Source: CAZLQF01 sp964561545 (GTDB taxonomy: Bacteria; Bacteroidota; Bacteroidia; CAILMK01; CAYYUA01). Taken from it: a stretch of 48,894 bases of DNA. Location of the stretch: contig CAZLQF010000020.1 in NCBI GenBank assembly GCA_964561545.1, positions 1-48,894 on the forward strand, in the 5' to 3' direction. Under the pieces are notes generated by a model. The model ran no database searches, had not been told where the DNA came from, and saw nothing but the letters and a program-made list of their open reading frames with translations. Below, in pieces: positions 17,399 through 25,920 of the stretch (within the stretch, counting starts at the first letter, position 1; every line of letters begins with the position of its first letter). Position numbers and translations under genes: made by a program.

Positions 17399-18751
17399 AT
17401 GGCAGCAATAGATGATAGTTTTCAGTTAACATCCAAACATTCCGAGGACCTTGGAAAATATGATAAACTTGGTTTATCCCTGGTTGGATTAGGTTTGTTG
17501 GCAATGTTAGTGGCCGCATTTGGCGGTGGCAATACCAACCCTTATTTGTTCTCGATCCTGAGCCTGGGAATGATAACAGGCGGGTCCATTATTTACTTTT
17601 GGCGGTTTTTAAAAATGCCCAAAGGTACCATCAATAACAGGGTGTTATTTCAGGGCCTTTTATCAAGAGGTGCCTGGGGTTGGATTATTGCCGTTGTGCT
17701 CACAGGTTTTTACGTGCTGGTTTATTGGCACCGGGAATTTGGAGCACTTAACGGTATGATTGCCATGTTGGACCCCCTAAGCATAGCTATTGCAGGCTCT
17801 AAAGCTGATCAATGGTTCTTGTATGGAACTTATTACACCCTGGCCATTCTCATAATGGGCTTAAGAGCAATTTTCAAATACCGCCACAACAAATACCAGA
17901 TTGTCAGAACCATTTCCGTCATGTTTTTCCAATTGGGTTTTGCTTATTTAATCCCCAACATTTTAAAGCACCTCAACCAACCGGAGTTTTACTTTTCGTA
18001 TTTCTGGCCCCTTGAGCAAAGTTATTTGTTCCCATCAACCGTGAGCGACCTACAGCAGCAAGGAGCCCTTGGAACGTTTATGGTCTTTTGGGGCGCCATC
18101 ATGACCTTCATTGCCACCCCTACCCTAACCTTCTTTTACGGCAAGCGGTGGTATTGTTCATGGGTTTGCGGCTGTGGCGGCCTTGCTGAAACGGCTGGGG
18201 ATCCATTTAGGCATTTATCAGATAAGTCATTAAAAGCATGGCAAGTAGAACGCTGGATGGTGCATGGGGTTTTGGTTATCATCACCCTTGGCACCATCGC
18301 GCTTTGGGTGAATTCCTATACAGAAGGAGCTTTCCTTGGTCCCATATCCTCATCATTTTCATCCTGGTACGGCTTTTACATTGGAGCTGTTTTTAGTGGC
18401 GTTATAGGCGTGGGCTTTTACCCAATTATGGGATCAAGGGTTTGGTGCCGTTTTGGCTGTCCTATGGCTGCTATTTTAGGCCTTTTCCAGCGTTATTTTT
18501 CAAGGTTTCGAATTACCACGAATGGAGGGCAATGCATTTCATGTGGCAATTGCTCCAAATATTGTGAAATGGGAATTGATGTCCAAGCTTATGCGCAGCG
18601 CGGAGAAAACATCGTTCGTGCATCCTGTGTGGGCTGCGGTCTTTGCGAGGAAGTTTGCCCACGAGGCGTCCTTCATCTTGAGAATGGCCCGGCTAATCAA
18701 GACCGTCCGGCTATAAATATCACGAAGAAAGGTGTTAAGGTGGAAGAATAA
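17399..18751 (+). CDS. Membrane-bound 4Fe-4S polyferredoxin (NapH/NosR/CcoG-like)
   Basis: The 450-residue protein has about six hydrophobic helices and several cysteine motifs. Facing the membrane core are CSWVCGCGG (with the following LAETAGDPFR) and CRFGCPMAA, the CxxxCP-type pairs seen in NapH, NosR and RdxA/CcoG. At the C-terminus are two full 4Fe-4S motifs, CISCGNCSKYC and CVGCGLCEEVCP. NapH-type proteins pass electrons between the quinone pool and a periplasmic or cytoplasmic partner. None of the known partners (napA, nosZ, ccoNOP) is near. It lies 132 bases after the FAD oxidoreductase, and cotranscription is likely. The protein is not CcoG itself, because it lacks the C-terminal immunoglobulin-like domain. 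Confidence 0.85.
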   Translation: MAAIDDSFQLTSKHSEDLGKYDKLGLSLVGLGLLAMLVAAFGGGNTNPYLFSILSLGMITGGSIIYFWRFLKMPKGTINNRVLFQGLLSRGAWGWIIAVVLTGFYVLVYWHREFGALNGMIAMLDPLSIAIAGSKADQWFLYGTYYTLAILIMGLRAIFKYRHNKYQIVRTISVMFFQLGFAYLIPNILKHLNQPEFYFSYFWPLEQSYLFPSTVSDLQQQGALGTFMVFWGAIMTFIATPTLTFFYGKRWYCSWVCGCGGLAETAGDPFRHLSDKSLKAWQVERWMVHGVLVIITLGTIALWVNSYTEGAFLGPISSSFSSWYGFYIGAVFSGVIGVGFYPIMGSRVWCRFGCPMAAILGLFQRYFSRFRITTNGGQCISCGNCSKYCEMGIDVQAYAQRGENIVRASCVGCGLCEEVCPRGVLHLENGPANQDRPAINITKKGVKVEE

Positions 18752-18838
18752 ATTCTTAAAATTTGAATTTTCAAAATAAGAATTCCGAAACTAATCCAAG
18801 GTTGTTCATTATAAATTCCATACTGAAGCTATGAGAAA

Positions 18839-18919
18839 ATGGAAAACGAAAAAAACTCACAACGTTATGATTTAGAAGATAGGCCACCACCGGCATGGGC
18901 CGGGTCATTTGAAAAATAA
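18839..18919 (+). CDS. Possible 26-residue peptide
   Basis: An ATG-initiated frame of 26 codons ends in TAA. The peptide is hydrophilic in its first half (MENEKNSQRYDLED) and ends in RPPPAWAGSFEK. It has no membrane segment. The mix of charged residues, the proline run and the Trp-Ala-Gly motif look more like a peptide under selection than noise, but the ribosome site is weak (GAGAAA) and the frame is short. It begins 88 bases after the polyferredoxin stop, on the same strand. Confidence 0.3.
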   Translation: MENEKNSQRYDLEDRPPPAWAGSFEK

Positions 18920-18947
18920 CTTAATTTGTAAAATCGCGTTTATGGAT

Positions 18948-19016
18948 AGGTGTGGCACGACTCTTTTTAAAGTGTTTTTATAAATTCAAACTTTCTAAGG
19001 AAGTCGTGCCACACCT
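18948..19016. repeat. Perfect 15-bp inverted repeat with 39-base centre
   Basis: AGGTGTGGCACGACT (18948-18962) and its exact complement AGTCGTGCCACACCT (19002-19016) form the arms. Inside, AAAGT and ACTTT can extend the structure. It may be a factor-independent or bidirectional transcription barrier, or a REP/MITE-type repeat. Arms this long and exact are unlikely by chance. Confidence 0.65.
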
Positions 19017-19112
19017 TCATATTTGAGTTGTTTAATTCACCCACAGGTCGGATATTTTGAGTTTTGATATTGAAATTCGGATTTAATCATAAAGATTTCT
19101 AAACCACAGGCA

Positions 19113-19856
19113 TTGACACAAGCCATAGACGTTATAATCCCCGCCTTCAACGAACAGGAATCCATTCCATTGGTCCTCAATGACATTCCCAAAGATCTGG
19201 TAAGAGACATCATTGTGGTCAACAATGCCTCAACCGATAACACCACTGACGCAGCTAAAAAAGCAGGAGCGACTGTTCTTGATCAGCCCCAGAAAGGTTA
19301 TGGCAATGCGTGCCTAAAAGGCATCGAGTATTTAAGAACTAAAACTGAGCTTCCACATATTGTTGTATTTTTGGATGCAGATTATTCCGATCATCCTGAA
19401 GAAATGCCCAATGTTACCCAACCCATTACCGAAGAAGGCTACGATATGGTAATTGGTTCAAGAGCCCTGGGTCAAAAAGAGCAAGGTGCCATGCTACCAC
19501 AGGCTGTTTTTGGCAACTGGCTGGCAACGTTTTTGATCAAACTTCTTTACAATTACGAATTTACCGACCTTGGTCCGTTCAGGGCCATTAAATGGAATAA
19601 GCTTATGGAGATCAACATGGTAGACCAAGACTTTGGGTGGACCGTTGAGATGCAGGTTAAAGCAGCCAAACATAGGTTACCAAGCAAAGAAGTACCGGTC
19701 ACCTATCGTAAACGAGTGGGCGTATCCAAAGTAACGGGAACCCTTCGCGGAACGTTAATGGCTGGTTATAAGATTATATGGACCATATTTAAATACGCAA
19801 TGCAGAAGCGCAAAACCGCAACAAAAGCAGCATTCAGGGCCAAAGAAAGCTTATAA
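19113..19856 (+). CDS. GT2 family glycosyltransferase (DPM1-like)
   Basis: The 247-residue protein has the GT-A fold start IDVIIPAFNEQESI at residues 5-18 and the nucleotide-sugar site FLDADYSDHPEEM with its DxD near 90. A DLGPFRAIKW segment and the KEVPVTYRKRVGVSKVTGT element typical of dolichol/polyprenol-phosphate mannosyltransferase-like enzymes follow. It lacks membrane helices, so it works on the cytoplasmic face. The start must precede the first strand, and TTG at 19113 is the best codon available. The next gene, another GT2, starts 3 bases after the stop, so the two are translationally linked and may act on the same lipid-linked product. Confidence 0.85.
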   Translation: MTQAIDVIIPAFNEQESIPLVLNDIPKDLVRDIIVVNNASTDNTTDAAKKAGATVLDQPQKGYGNACLKGIEYLRTKTELPHIVVFLDADYSDHPEEMPNVTQPITEEGYDMVIGSRALGQKEQGAMLPQAVFGNWLATFLIKLLYNYEFTDLGPFRAIKWNKLMEINMVDQDFGWTVEMQVKAAKHRLPSKEVPVTYRKRVGVSKVTGTLRGTLMAGYKIIWTIFKYAMQKRKTATKAAFRAKESL

Positions 19857-19859
19857 TTT

Positions 19860-21428
19860 ATGGTAGGGATCATCGCAGAGGTATTCAATGTATTTAACAA
19901 TTCCGTTTTTATCAACTCCATGGTGCTCATTATATTGGGGATTTACGGACTAGCCCTGCTTTTTATCTTTTTTTACAGCGTGGCTCAGTTACATTTAGTG
20001 ATCAATTACTTAAAATCAAGAAAAAATGCTACAAACCATTCCGATCAAGCTAAGCCAATAGAACACCATCCCTTTGTTACAGTTCAATTACCCGTGTATA
20101 ATGAATACTATGTAATTGGGCGTTTAATGCAAGCAGTAGCGGAGTTTGACTACCCTAAGGACAAGTTTGAAGTCCAGGTATTGGATGATTCTACGGACGA
20201 GACCAAGGACTTGATCGCCCAACAAGTGAAAGCTTTTCAGGATCAAGGTTTTCAGTTTCAACAAGTTAGAAGGCCCAACCGTCAAGGATTTAAAGCTGGG
20301 GCGCTCGATTACGGCCTCCAACAAGCCAGAGGCGATTACATTGCCATCTTCGATGCTGATTTTGCCCCTAATCCTGACTTTTTGAAAAAAACAATCCCCT
20401 ATTTCAACGATCCCAGCATTGGACTGGTGCAAACCCGCTGGGAGCATTTGAACAAAGACTATTCGCTATTCACCAGGGCCCAAGCATTTGCGCTTGATGC
20501 CCATTTTCGAATCGAACAAAGGGGTAGAAATTACGGAGGATTTTTCATGAACTTCAATGGGACAGCAGGTATTTGGCGCAAGGAAACCATCCAAGATGCC
20601 GGGGGTTGGAAATATGATACCCTAACAGAAGATCTTGATTTAAGTTACCGAGCTCAATTGAATGGATGGCAGTTCAAATACCTGGAGGAACAAGAGTCCC
20701 CAGCTGAATTACCGGCCGAAATGAACTCCATCAAATCGCAACAATACCGATGGACGAAAGGTGCTGCGGAAACTGCCCGAAAGCTCTATCCATCGGTTTT
20801 AAAAGCTGATATTCCATTTTCGCTAAAAGTTCAGGCCTTTTTCCATTTATTCAACAGTTCCGTATTTATCTGTATTTTAATCTGTGCCCTGCTTAGTGTT
20901 CCGGCATTGTTTGTTAAAAATCTCAATTATTATCCGTTTCTTTTTAAACTGGCTTCCGGCTTTCTTATAAGCCTTTTAATCGTGGGGGTTGCTTATTTCA
21001 TTGCCTTCCGGCAGCGATTTGATTCCACTAAAGAAGCACTTGCCAATTTCCTTTGGATGTTTCCATTGTTCCTTTGCATTTCCATGGGCATGTCGCTGCA
21101 TAATGCAAGAGCTGTAATCCAAGGTTTCATTGGCAAGAAGACCTCATTCATCCGTACGCCAAAATTTAATTTGGTCAATTTAAAAGATAAATGGGCCGGT
21201 AAAAAGTATTTGAAATCAAAGATGCACTGGCTTTCCTGGGTTGAAGGATTTTTGGCCGTTTATTTTACCATCGGCATTGTACTGGCCTTTCAGTTTAAGG
21301 ATTTCGGATTGTTCCCTTTTCATTTAATGCTGGCTTTTGGCTTTGGCAGCATTTTCCTCTACACCTTATGGCACCACTTCACCATTCTCAGATCTGTTCA
21401 AAGTGCACGTAAAAAAGCAGCAGCCTAA
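19860..21428 (+). CDS. Membrane GT2 family glycosyltransferase (cellulose synthase-like)
   Basis: The 522-residue protein has one N-terminal membrane helix (about 19-45) and four or so at the C-terminus. The catalytic domain between them shows LDDS at 108-111, FDADF (D165, D167), TEDLD with the catalytic Asp at 256-260, and QQYRW at 294-298. That D, DxD, ED, QxxRW set is the signature of processive beta-glycosyltransferases such as BcsA, but also of the bacterial glycosyldiacylglycerol and ceramide glucosyltransferases. No cellulose genes (bcsB, bcsZ, PilZ domain) are present, so a glycolipid or short glycan product seems more likely. It is paired with the GT2 gene immediately upstream. Confidence 0.87.
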   Translation: MVGIIAEVFNVFNNSVFINSMVLIILGIYGLALLFIFFYSVAQLHLVINYLKSRKNATNHSDQAKPIEHHPFVTVQLPVYNEYYVIGRLMQAVAEFDYPKDKFEVQVLDDSTDETKDLIAQQVKAFQDQGFQFQQVRRPNRQGFKAGALDYGLQQARGDYIAIFDADFAPNPDFLKKTIPYFNDPSIGLVQTRWEHLNKDYSLFTRAQAFALDAHFRIEQRGRNYGGFFMNFNGTAGIWRKETIQDAGGWKYDTLTEDLDLSYRAQLNGWQFKYLEEQESPAELPAEMNSIKSQQYRWTKGAAETARKLYPSVLKADIPFSLKVQAFFHLFNSSVFICILICALLSVPALFVKNLNYYPFLFKLASGFLISLLIVGVAYFIAFRQRFDSTKEALANFLWMFPLFLCISMGMSLHNARAVIQGFIGKKTSFIRTPKFNLVNLKDKWAGKKYLKSKMHWLSWVEGFLAVYFTIGIVLAFQFKDFGLFPFHLMLAFGFGSIFLYTLWHHFTILRSVQSARKKAAA

Positions 21429-21523
21429 GCATTATTAATAGTAACATCTTGTAAGGCGATGATCGGTAGGTACTCCGGGACTTCGCACCCAACATGGGGT
21501 AAAATATCCTTCCGGGAGGGTCG

Positions 21524-21548
21524 AAAAATTTTGCGCAGCAAAAATTTT
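21524..21548. repeat. Short AT-rich hairpin
   Basis: Arms AAAAATTTTGC (21524-21534) and GCAAAAATTTT (21538-21548) pair with one mismatch around the loop GCA. It lies between the converging glycosyltransferase and bioA genes and may help terminate either. The flanking GC-richer bases (TCCGGGAGGG before, GGGGTGGG after) differ from the surrounding spacer. Confidence 0.45.
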
Positions 21549-21680
21549 AAGGGGTGGGTACACTTTTAAGTAGGTAATAGCTCGGAAATACGTGTTGATT
21601 ATCAGGTTTTTATGGGAAGTGATACAGAAATACTAATAACATTAACACACCAACACAATTTCCAACATTAATCCAATAAT

Positions 21681-22958
21681 TTATTCATACCAATCATCCA
21701 GGTAATCCGTAATGGCCTTATAGATATGGTCCAATTGCTCATACGTAATCACGTAAGGCGGCATAAGATAAAGAATGTTGCCCAACGGCCTTAGAAGGAT
21801 TCCTTTGAGCATGAAATAACGGTACAACTCATCACTGATATTACTAAAATAGGAAGAGCCATTATGACCATCAATCTCAAGGGCTAAGATCGTTCCATGT
21901 TGTCGTACATCCTTGATGATTTCATGGTCTTGAAGCTTGTTCCTGAACTCATGATGTTTTTTAGTGATAAGGTCAATGGAGGTCCTTGTTTCAAAACTTT
22001 GCAACAGGTCAAGGCTGGCCAAAGCCGCAGTACATGCGAGTGGATTGGCTGTAAAAGAGTGGCCGTGAAAAAACGTTTTCATTTTATCCTCAGAATAAAA
22101 GGCATGGTAAATTTCATTGGTACAAGTGGTGATGCCCATAGCCATAGCACCACCGGTAAGGCCTTTGGACAGGCTAATGATGTCGGGTTTATGCTTAAGA
22201 TGGTCAGAAGCAAATATTTTACCCGTTCTGCCAAAACCTACCATCACTTCATCGGCAATGGTAAAAACGCTATATTCTTGACAGGTTTTAATTAAGGGAT
22301 CTAATGCATGGGCATCATGCATGATCATACCGCCAACACCCTGCACCAATGGCTCAAAAACAAAACCGGCATAATCCGCTTTTTGCAAGGCCTGTTTTAA
22401 TTGATTGAGTGATTCCGTTTCATTGCCAGGTGTTGGAGGGTCAATGTAATCAACTTCAAAAAGCATGTGATGAAACGGCCTGTTAAAAGCATCCCTTGAG
22501 CTCACAGACATGGAGCCAAATGTATCCCCGTGATAAGAATTGGTAAATGCTAATATTTTATGCTTAGGTTGATCTACGTTGTACCAATACTGAACGGCCA
22601 TTTTCAAGCCTACCTCTACTGCGGTTGATCCATTGTCTGAGTAAAAAACCTTACCTTGGTTTTTGGGAAGTATTTCTAATAATTGCTCAGCCAATTCTAC
22701 AGCCGGAGGATGAGTAAAACCAGCAAATATGACGTGCTCTAATTGTTGAAATTGCTCATGAATCCTTTGGGCGATATATGGATGGGAATGCCCATGAATG
22801 TTTACCCACCAAGAAGAAATGGCATCAATGTAACCCTTGCCGTTTTCATCATACAACCACACGCCTTCCGCTCGCTGGATGGCAACCGGAGGCGAGCTGG
22901 TTTTCATCTGGGTAAAAGGATGCCAAATAGCCTGCTTATCTCTTTCAACTAAATTCAT
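21681..22958 (-). CDS. bioA: Adenosylmethionine-8-amino-7-oxononanoate aminotransferase
   Basis: The 425-residue class III aminotransferase carries the PLP lysine in SLSKGLTGG (Lys265) and the cofactor Asp in IADEVMVGFGRTG (Asp236). The BioA-specific IWHPFTQM motif is at residues 11-18, which distinguishes it from other class III members. SSWWVNIHGHSHP follows. The enzyme makes 7,8-diaminopelargonate from 8-amino-7-oxononanoate, using S-adenosylmethionine as amino donor in the BioA family. It is the last gene of the bioB-bioF-bioD-bioA series on the minus strand, 59 bases after bioD. Confidence 0.96.
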   Translation of the reverse strand: MNLVERDKQAIWHPFTQMKTSSPPVAIQRAEGVWLYDENGKGYIDAISSWWVNIHGHSHPYIAQRIHEQFQQLEHVIFAGFTHPPAVELAEQLLEILPKNQGKVFYSDNGSTAVEVGLKMAVQYWYNVDQPKHKILAFTNSYHGDTFGSMSVSSRDAFNRPFHHMLFEVDYIDPPTPGNETESLNQLKQALQKADYAGFVFEPLVQGVGGMIMHDAHALDPLIKTCQEYSVFTIADEVMVGFGRTGKIFASDHLKHKPDIISLSKGLTGGAMAMGITTCTNEIYHAFYSEDKMKTFFHGHSFTANPLACTAALASLDLLQSFETRTSIDLITKKHHEFRNKLQDHEIIKDVRQHGTILALEIDGHNGSSYFSNISDELYRYFMLKGILLRPLGNILYLMPPYVITYEQLDHIYKAITDYLDDWYE

Positions 22959-23017
22959 AACCTCCTATTTGTTAATGCAAAGTTCAAGAATATTTCAATT
23001 TACCCACAATTTTTCGA

Positions 23018-23635
23018 TCAATCCAGGTTTTGGATAGATGAGGCAAGCTGATCAATGATGTTCGAGGTTATTTTTTCCTCTGGCGCCAGGTTTGCAATTT
23101 TTGATATGCCTGTATAACTTGTTATGAAATCCTCTCCGGATGGATAAGGCGTCCCATTAAACAAGATCCCGGTAACAGGAATATTTCTCTGCTTGAGGGC
23201 TTCAATGGATAAAATGGTGTGATTAATACTACCCAGGTAATTTTGAGCAACCAATAACACTTCGGCATTGAACTTTTTGATCAAATCAATGACCAAGGTC
23301 TGTTCATTCAATGGTACCATCAAACCACCTGCACCCTCAATGATCAATGTTTGATCAGTTTGGGGTGTCCTAATGGCATCTTCATCAATGCGGATTCCTT
23401 CCTGGCTGGCTGCATCATGAGGCGATGCCGGAACTTGCAAGCGATAAGTTTCAGGATGAACATTACTTGTGGCATTGCTGACCAAACGCTGAACCGTCAT
23501 GGTATCGGTATCATATAGGTTACCCGCTTGTATGGGTTTCCAATAGTCAGCTTCCAGTTTTTGGGTAATGATGGCTGCTACAACGGTTTTTCCTACGTCT
23601 GTTCCCGTACCTGCAATAAAGATATTTCTGCTCAT
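23018..23635 (-). CDS. bioD: Dethiobiotin synthetase
   Basis: The 205-residue protein has the P-loop GTGTDVGKT at residues 9-17. The substrate lysine and carbamate-site region WKPIQAG is near 31-37, and IIEGAGGLMVPLN near 98-110 is typical of BioD. It closes the ureido ring by adding carbon dioxide to diaminopelargonate with ATP. The length is slightly short but within the family. It lies 13 bases downstream of bioF in the biotin operon. Confidence 0.95.
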   Translation of the reverse strand: MSRNIFIAGTGTDVGKTVVAAIITQKLEADYWKPIQAGNLYDTDTMTVQRLVSNATSNVHPETYRLQVPASPHDAASQEGIRIDEDAIRTPQTDQTLIIEGAGGLMVPLNEQTLVIDLIKKFNAEVLLVAQNYLGSINHTILSIEALKQRNIPVTGILFNGTPYPSGEDFITSYTGISKIANLAPEEKITSNIIDQLASSIQNLD

Positions 23636-23648
23636 AAATACGCCCGAG

Positions 23649-24785
23649 TTATTGGAATATGCTTGCCCTAACAGCTCTTTTTAAATTTTGTATTTCTTGT
23701 TTGGTATTGTAGGCATGTAGGCATATACGGATTCGTTCCTGTCCCTGAGGCACTGTAGGACTTAAAACAGGCCTTACATCAAAACCTTCGTTTTGCAATG
23801 CTTCGGCCATTTTTCTGGCTTCCCAGTTGCCGGGAATTTTAAATCCCTGGATGGGCCCATCCCCTTTGATAAGCATAATTTCTTGCAAATCACTGAAAAG
23901 GTCATGAAAATGGGATTTAAGCTCAACTAAATGGGAGCGCTCCAGGGTCATTTCAGGAAAAGTTTGATAAGCGGCTTTTATGCCTAATACATGCGCTGGA
24001 GGTGGAGCAGTAGTGTAAATGAAAGAACGGCAAAAGTTGACAAGGTAATCTACTAAAGTTTGCGAACCCAATACAATGGCTCCATGAACCCCAACTGCCT
24101 TACCAAATGTATGAACTCTTGCCAATACATCGTTTTGTAAATTTAAATGCTTCACCAAGCCTTCCCCTTGATGGCCGATAATCCCATTGGCATGGGCCTC
24201 ATCAACAACTAAAAAACAATTGTGATCCCTGGAAAGATTCACCATTGCTTCCAAAGGTGCCAAATCACCATCCATCGAATACAAGCTCTCAATCATGATA
24301 AAAACTTCCCCTTTTGAACGGTTGAGTTTCTTTTCCAGGTCCTCTAAATCATTGTGATTGAAAGAAAAAGCATTGGCAAAGCTTAACCGGATGCCATCCC
24401 GTATGGAGGCATGAACGCGCTCATCATACAAAATGGTATCATTGCGCTTGGGTACCGTGGCCATTAAACCAACATTGGCATCGTACCCTGAATTAAAAAT
24501 CAAACCCGATTCAGCCACGTGAAATGCAGCAATATCCGTTTCAACCTCCTGGATTAGGTGATAATTGCCGCTCAATAATCGTGATCCTCCAGCACCATTG
24601 GCCAAGCCAGGGTGGCTTGCTTCAAGTGATTTAATTTTGGCTTTTAAAACATTGGAATTGGCAAGGCCTAAGTAATCATTGGAGGTCAAATCAACCATCC
24701 CCTCCATTGCCTTCAAACTTCGGAGTTTGCCTTCTTCCTTTCTTTGATTAAGATCCTGCTGAAGCCTAAGTTCAATGTTTTTCAT
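23649..24785 (-). CDS. bioF: 8-amino-7-oxononanoate synthase (BioF family)
   Basis: The 378-residue protein is an alpha-oxoamine synthase. Lys229 in HTFGKAVGVHG binds PLP, DEAH at 195-198 contacts the cofactor, and the glycine-rich ANGAGGSRLLSGN is at 62-74. In this family BioF condenses pimeloyl-ACP or pimeloyl-CoA with alanine. The alternative member Kbl acts on glycine, but the position between bioB and bioD decides for BioF. It begins 24 bases after the bioB stop. Confidence 0.95.
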   Translation of the reverse strand: MKNIELRLQQDLNQRKEEGKLRSLKAMEGMVDLTSNDYLGLANSNVLKAKIKSLEASHPGLANGAGGSRLLSGNYHLIQEVETDIAAFHVAESGLIFNSGYDANVGLMATVPKRNDTILYDERVHASIRDGIRLSFANAFSFNHNDLEDLEKKLNRSKGEVFIMIESLYSMDGDLAPLEAMVNLSRDHNCFLVVDEAHANGIIGHQGEGLVKHLNLQNDVLARVHTFGKAVGVHGAIVLGSQTLVDYLVNFCRSFIYTTAPPPAHVLGIKAAYQTFPEMTLERSHLVELKSHFHDLFSDLQEIMLIKGDGPIQGFKIPGNWEARKMAEALQNEGFDVRPVLSPTVPQGQERIRICLHAYNTKQEIQNLKRAVRASIFQ

Positions 24786-24809
24786 GGCTTATCAAACGCC
24801 CATCAACCG

Positions 24810-25808
24810 TCAAGAATTTTGGGTAACTTCCTCATTTTTATTAACGGCATTGTTGTCCACTTCAAGGGGTTCCATGCCAAAGGATTTGAGCATTTCCGAA
24901 TCCTCATCAAAACCAGCTGTAGGGGTGGTTAGCAATTGATTGCCCGAATGGATGGAATTGGCTCCAGCCGTGAAGCACAGAAATTGCTCTGTTTTGCTCA
25001 TTTCATTACGCCCAGCTGAAAGGCGCACCATCGCTTCTGGCATGACGATCCTTGCTGTGGCAACCATCCTTACCATGGATTCCATGGAAACTTCGGGCTG
25101 ATCCGCCAACGGGGTACCTTCAATTCTAACAAGCTTATTAATTGGTACAGAGGAAGGATGCTTTTTAAGCGTACCCAAAGTATGGATCATGCCTACCCGA
25201 TCTTCATCCGACTCACCCATGCCAATGATACCTCCTGAGCAAACAGTGATCCCTGCATCCATAACATTGTTGAGTGTTGTTAAGCGTTCGTCATAATCGC
25301 GGGTAGAAATGATCTGGTCATAATATTCATCTGAAGTATCTACGTTGTGATTGTAAGCATAGCAGCCTGCTTCTTTAAGTTTTTCTGCCTGATCGGCCGT
25401 AAGCATGCCCATCGTACAACAAACTTCTAAGCCCATATTATTGACTTGCCTTACCATCTCAAGAACTTTATCAAAATCCCGGTTGTCACGTATTTCCCGC
25501 CAGGCAGCGCCCATGCAAAAACGGGAAGCACCGTTTTCCTTGGCATTTTTGGCAGCTTCGGTTACTTCATCTACATCCATAAGTTTATGGACGTTAACGC
25601 CTGTATTGTATCGCGCAGCTTGCGGGCAATACGCGCAATCCTCAGGGCAGCCCCCGGTTTTTACGGATAAAAGGGAAGCAATTTGCACTTTATGCGGATC
25701 ATGATGTTCACGGTGGACCTTAGCACCTTGATACACCAAATCGATCAGAGGTTGATGATAGATCTCGCTGATCTCTTGCTTGGTCCAGTCATTTCTAATC
25801 GCTACCAT
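24810..25808 (-). CDS. bioB: Biotin synthase
   Basis: From the ATG at 25808 the protein has 332 residues. The radical SAM motif CPEDCAYCPQ carries the three cysteines of the 4Fe-4S cluster. The 2Fe-2S site residues appear in FCMGAAWRE, EVCCTMGML and the later RLSAGRNEM. BioB inserts sulfur into dethiobiotin. An upstream ATG at 25853 lies inside the -7 box of the predicted promoter and would not be transcribed, so the 25808 start is preferred. It is the first gene of the operon. BioC and BioH, which make pimeloyl-ACP, are not in this window. Confidence 0.96.
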   Translation of the reverse strand: MVAIRNDWTKQEISEIYHQPLIDLVYQGAKVHREHHDPHKVQIASLLSVKTGGCPEDCAYCPQAARYNTGVNVHKLMDVDEVTEAAKNAKENGASRFCMGAAWREIRDNRDFDKVLEMVRQVNNMGLEVCCTMGMLTADQAEKLKEAGCYAYNHNVDTSDEYYDQIISTRDYDERLTTLNNVMDAGITVCSGGIIGMGESDEDRVGMIHTLGTLKKHPSSVPINKLVRIEGTPLADQPEVSMESMVRMVATARIVMPEAMVRLSAGRNEMSKTEQFLCFTAGANSIHSGNQLLTTPTAGFDEDSEMLKSFGMEPLEVDNNAVNKNEEVTQNS

Positions 25809-25850
25809 ATCAGATTTTTTTGCTCTTGTTACTGATTTTAAACTAATGAA

Positions 25851-25881
25851 CAAATATATTGGAAAATGCAGGTTGACCCAA
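25851..25881 (-). promoter_or_regulatory. Promoter of the biotin operon
   Basis: On the minus strand a TTG (25881-25879) is followed after 20 bases by TATATTTG (25858-25851), an excellent Bacteroidota primary-sigma promoter. Transcription would begin near 25844, leaving a leader of about 36 bases before bioB. Confidence 0.75.
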
Positions 25882-25920
25882 TGAAATTGAAATTAAAGCA
25901 CGATCAATTGACGGGCTGTA

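Larger units (their letters stand above)
18752..19112. other. Spacer with small ORF and long inverted repeat
   Basis: This spacer of about 360 bases separates the polyferredoxin gene from the first glycosyltransferase gene. It holds a possible 26-codon ORF (18839-18919) and a perfect 15-bp inverted repeat (18948-19016). Confidence 0.5.

Noticed and set aside
25809..25853. N-terminal extension of bioB from the ATG at 25853
   Set aside because: This ATG overlaps the predicted -7 box. Family alignment and transcription start both favour 25808.
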